Below are positions 48,754 to 51,063 of a DNA stretch of 51,063 nt, piece by piece. A model generated the notes under the pieces. That model was not told the origin of the DNA, ran no database searches, and was given only the letters and a program-made list of their open reading frames with translations. Made by a program: the position numbers and the translations under genes. Origin of the DNA: Candidatus Aminicenantota bacterium (GTDB lineage Bacteria > Acidobacteriota > Aminicenantia > Aminicenantales > JAFGAV01); contig JAFGAV010000031.1 of NCBI GenBank assembly GCA_016933515.1, forward strand, positions 1-51,063, in the 5' to 3' direction. Every line of letters starts with the position of its first letter. Within the stretch, counting starts at the first letter, position 1.

Positions 48754-49527
48754 ATGAACAAGGAACAGGTCGGCCGTTTCTATGACGTCGTCTGGACGGA
48801 ATACGTCCCCGAGTACGAATCCTCGGAGAAGCACTGGGCGCTTTTTTTCGCCCCGAAGGAAGTCCGGGGCAAATCCGTTCTGGACGGCGGCTGCGGCACG
48901 GGCATCTTCAGCGTCATCTTCGCCCGGAACGGCGCTGCGAAGGTCACGGGGATCGACATCAGTCCCGGCAGCCTGGAAACGGCCCGGAGCCTGGCCGAAC
49001 GCTTCGGCCTCAAGAACACCGAGTTCCGCCGGGAGGACATGCTTCACCTGCCTTTTTCCCCCGATTCGTTCGACATCATCTGGGCCTGGGGATCGGTTCA
49101 TCACACGACCGATCCCTTCGGCGCGATCGCCGGCCTGCTCCGCCTTCTCAAGCCGGGCGGATCGATTCTCCTGGCCGTCTACAAAAAGACCAAGGTCACC
49201 TTTCTCCATGAGGCCGTGCGCCGGACGCTCATCCGAACGCCGCGCTGGTCCTGGACGGCCCTGTCCAAGGTCATGGCCTTTTTCCTGGCGCCCGTCGTTT
49301 TCCTCTTCAAGAGGCGGGAAAAATCGCGGAAGGGCGAAAAGCTCGAGGAGCTCATCCTGGACTGGTATTTCGTCCCCATCCGGCACCACTACACGCCGGA
49401 AGAAATCCGCGCTTATCTCGAGGGGAAAGGCCTGACGATCGAAAAGTTCCTGCCCGCCTCGGGCCGCTTCGACAGCTCCTCGAACTTCATTTTCAAGGCC
49501 CGCAAGCCGGCTTCCGCCGGCCGCTGA
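48754..49527 (+). CDS. Class I SAM-dependent methyltransferase
   Basis: This 257-residue protein has motif I VLDGGCGTG, an acidic motif II (VTGIDISPGSL), motif IV-like FDIIWAWGSVHH and post-motif LLRLLKPGGSILLAVYKKTK. A basic helical insert (LFKRREKSRKGEKLEEL) follows, and the C-terminus is beta-rich. The pattern fits Methyltransf_11-type enzymes acting on lipids or small molecules. The start is the ATG at 48754, directly behind a strong promoter. It ends 9 bases from the convergent protease gene. Confidence 0.9.
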   Translation: MNKEQVGRFYDVVWTEYVPEYESSEKHWALFFAPKEVRGKSVLDGGCGTGIFSVIFARNGAAKVTGIDISPGSLETARSLAERFGLKNTEFRREDMLHLPFSPDSFDIIWAWGSVHHTTDPFGAIAGLLRLLKPGGSILLAVYKKTKVTFLHEAVRRTLIRTPRWSWTALSKVMAFFLAPVVFLFKRREKSRKGEKLEELILDWYFVPIRHHYTPEEIRAYLEGKGLTIEKFLPASGRFDSSSNFIFKARKPASAGR

Positions 49528-49536
49528 TACGGACCG

Positions 49537-51015
49537 TTATTCCCGTTCCCGCAGATCGTCCGACCGGTCGGCGCCGACGGCGTAATTTTCCAGGATCGCC
49601 TCCCGCCGCGCCTCCGCTTTCTCCCGGGACAGAACCACGCTGATTCCGCTCTCGGTGACGAACTCATGATAGGGAGCTTTGTTCGACTCCACAGCCCGGA
49701 CGAGGTCGGCGAAATTTTTCAGCCGGACGCCGTTCGCTTCGACGATGACTTCATCCTGCAGGAAATGGTAGCCCAGGTTGACTTCGTCGGCGAGAACCTG
49801 CACAAGAATCACAACCTCGAGCCGGTCGGCTTTTATTTCGGCCAGTTCGCTGTAATAAATGAAGAGGAGAGGAGGCATGCCGCTCATCTGCCACTGGGCG
49901 AGGTGATTGTAGGCCAGCGGGGCGAAGACAAGCCCGCCGATGATGAAGAATGTCGGGTCCTGGTCATACTGGAGAAAGGGCACCAGGCGGCAGGAATCGA
50001 GGGGCGCGGAAAGCGCGACGCGGATCTTCCGGCTTTGTCCCTCGCGGAGGATTTCGAGCTCGAGGGAATCGTTCATGTCCTTTTCCTGGACAAGGAAGTT
50101 GAAATCCGTTCTCTCGCCCGGCCGGAATTCCACCGTGCCGTCATAGGCCACCGGCCGCCCGTCCACGGCGAGAACGACATCGCCCGGCAGAAGAAGGCCT
50201 TCGGCCGGCGAGCCGTGGGGAACACGGCTGACGGCCACTCCGCGAAATCCGTGATCTTCGGAGACGAGACCCAGCTTCCGGCGCAGGTCCGGGTTTTCCA
50301 GCGCCTGGGTCTTGATCTCCAGGCCGGGAATGCCGTCGTAACGTCCGTCGGACAGGTCCCGCAGAAACCGCCGCACGACGGGCGCGGGAACCATGTAGCT
50401 GATGTTCTCGCCCTTCCTCGCCTGGAAGGCGATGCCGACCAGGCTCTTGTCCCGGATGACCGGACCGCCGCTGCTTCCGGCGTTGATGGCGGCGTCGATC
50501 TGGGCGCTGAGCAGGCGGGCCCGGCTGTGGGCGTAGACGTTCTGCTCGACCCGGGAGACGATGCCGGCCGTCACCGACAGCTCCTCTCCTCCCTCGGGAA
50601 AACCGTAGACCGTCACCGCGTCGCGCGGGCTGACGAGATCACCGAGGACGAGAGGCTCTGCGCCGGCGAAGAAATTTTCATCATCGACCTCGAGAACGGC
50701 CAGGTCGCATTCATGGGCGATGTTGCGGACGCGGGCCGCGTACTTCTCGGCCGTTCCGGCCCTCTTGACGATGATGAACCGGGCGTCGGCCACGACGTGG
50801 GCGCTGGTGAGGATGCGGCGGCCGTCGATGACACAGCCCGACCCGTAGACCGCCGAGGGGGCTTCCCGCCGCCAGGGCGTCCAGTAATCCCGCTCGGCCG
50901 AGACGACATAGATTTTGACCACCGCGCCGGTGATGTCCGGCGCGGCGGACGCCGCGGCTCCGACTCCGGCGAGAATCGCGCCGCCCAGAAATACGACAAC
51001 CAGAAATTTCTTCAT
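49537..51015 (-). CDS. Exported S1C serine protease with PDZ domain (DEG9-like)
   Basis: This 492-residue protein has a signal peptide (FLVVVFLGGAILAGVGAAASA). The trypsin-like domain has the triad His73 (LTSAHVV), Asp104 (ECDLAVLEV) and Ser182 (NAGSSGGPV). A PDZ domain follows (GVAVSRVPHGSPAEGLLLPGDVVLAVDG). The C-terminal part, with PTFFIIGGLVFAPLAYNHL and EANGVRLKNFADLVRAVE, matches the second PDZ-like domain of plant DEG9 more than that of E. coli DegP. It should degrade or process misfolded proteins in the periplasm. The start with AGGAGGG 4-6 bases upstream is at 51015; a longer frame to 51057 is less likely. Confidence 0.92.
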   Translation of the reverse strand: MKKFLVVVFLGGAILAGVGAAASAAPDITGAVVKIYVVSAERDYWTPWRREAPSAVYGSGCVIDGRRILTSAHVVADARFIIVKRAGTAEKYAARVRNIAHECDLAVLEVDDENFFAGAEPLVLGDLVSPRDAVTVYGFPEGGEELSVTAGIVSRVEQNVYAHSRARLLSAQIDAAINAGSSGGPVIRDKSLVGIAFQARKGENISYMVPAPVVRRFLRDLSDGRYDGIPGLEIKTQALENPDLRRKLGLVSEDHGFRGVAVSRVPHGSPAEGLLLPGDVVLAVDGRPVAYDGTVEFRPGERTDFNFLVQEKDMNDSLELEILREGQSRKIRVALSAPLDSCRLVPFLQYDQDPTFFIIGGLVFAPLAYNHLAQWQMSGMPPLLFIYYSELAEIKADRLEVVILVQVLADEVNLGYHFLQDEVIVEANGVRLKNFADLVRAVESNKAPYHEFVTESGISVVLSREKAEARREAILENYAVGADRSDDLRERE

Positions 51016-51063
51016 GACACCCTCCTCTCGGACCCGTTCCAGAACACAAAATATCATAGACCG

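Overview
The window is about 51 kb of high-GC DNA from a Gram-negative bacterium: it has a TonB-dependent receptor, several outer-membrane beta-barrel proteins, lipoproteins and many secretion signals. The gene mix (ankyrin plus PD40 propeller exports, DUF4097 next to an ECF sigma/anti-sigma pair, SLC13 permeases with RCK domains, TPR-CHAT, a DEG9-like protease) would suit an Acidobacteriota or Candidatus Aminicenantota-type genome. That placement is inference, because no rRNA or marker gene is present. Genes sit close together, often in runs on one strand, and start either from clear AGGAGG-type ribosome sites or, at four genes, directly downstream of a -10 box (leaderless pattern). No tRNA, rRNA, CRISPR array or intact transposase was seen.

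Layout. 0.2-1.6 kb: a small RRM RNA-binding protein with a hairpin over its ribosome site, and a methyltransferase. 1.7-12.2 kb (all minus): ankyrin/PD40 protein, class C serine hydrolase, ICMT-like membrane methyltransferase, alpha/beta hydrolase, SnoaL-like and VOC proteins, subtilisin-like protease, beta-barrel protein. 12.3-15.9 kb: nikR diverging from a TonB receptor and methyltransferase, with an operator lying on the receptor promoter. 16.0-18.4 kb: YjbQ family protein, a YefM/YoeB toxin-antitoxin pair, tRNA-dihydrouridine synthase. 18.5-27.3 kb: an AT-richer patch with small ORFs, a clan CD protease-like lipoprotein, a coupled GT4-fusion and GH130 pair behind a perfect palindrome, a Cdd1-like HhH protein, and an exported TPR-CHAT protein. 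27.5-34 kb: YgiQ radical SAM protein, a small inverted-repeat element, an EamA transporter, DUF937, DUF4097/anti-sigma/sigma, PilZ. 34.3-42.9 kb: a sulfatase-fold membrane enzyme, two SLC13-type permeases, a pseudo-receiver and a Tat-exported phosphoesterase. 43.1-51 kb: GT2/GT4/epimerase operon, PP-loop protein with a small membrane protein, beta-barrel protein, methyltransferase, DEG9-like protease.

How genes work together. The clearest regulatory unit is NikR with its divergent receptor: a good sigma70-type promoter is overlapped by a GTGTTAC-N13-GTAATAC operator, so the receptor and the methyltransferase behind it should be nickel-repressed. The GT4-fusion/GH130 pair is translationally coupled and probably makes or turns over a mannose-containing glycan. 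The sigma, anti-sigma and DUF4097 genes form a stress-type regulatory operon ending in a strong terminator. The GT2-GT4-SDR operon probably builds a lipid-linked or surface glycan.
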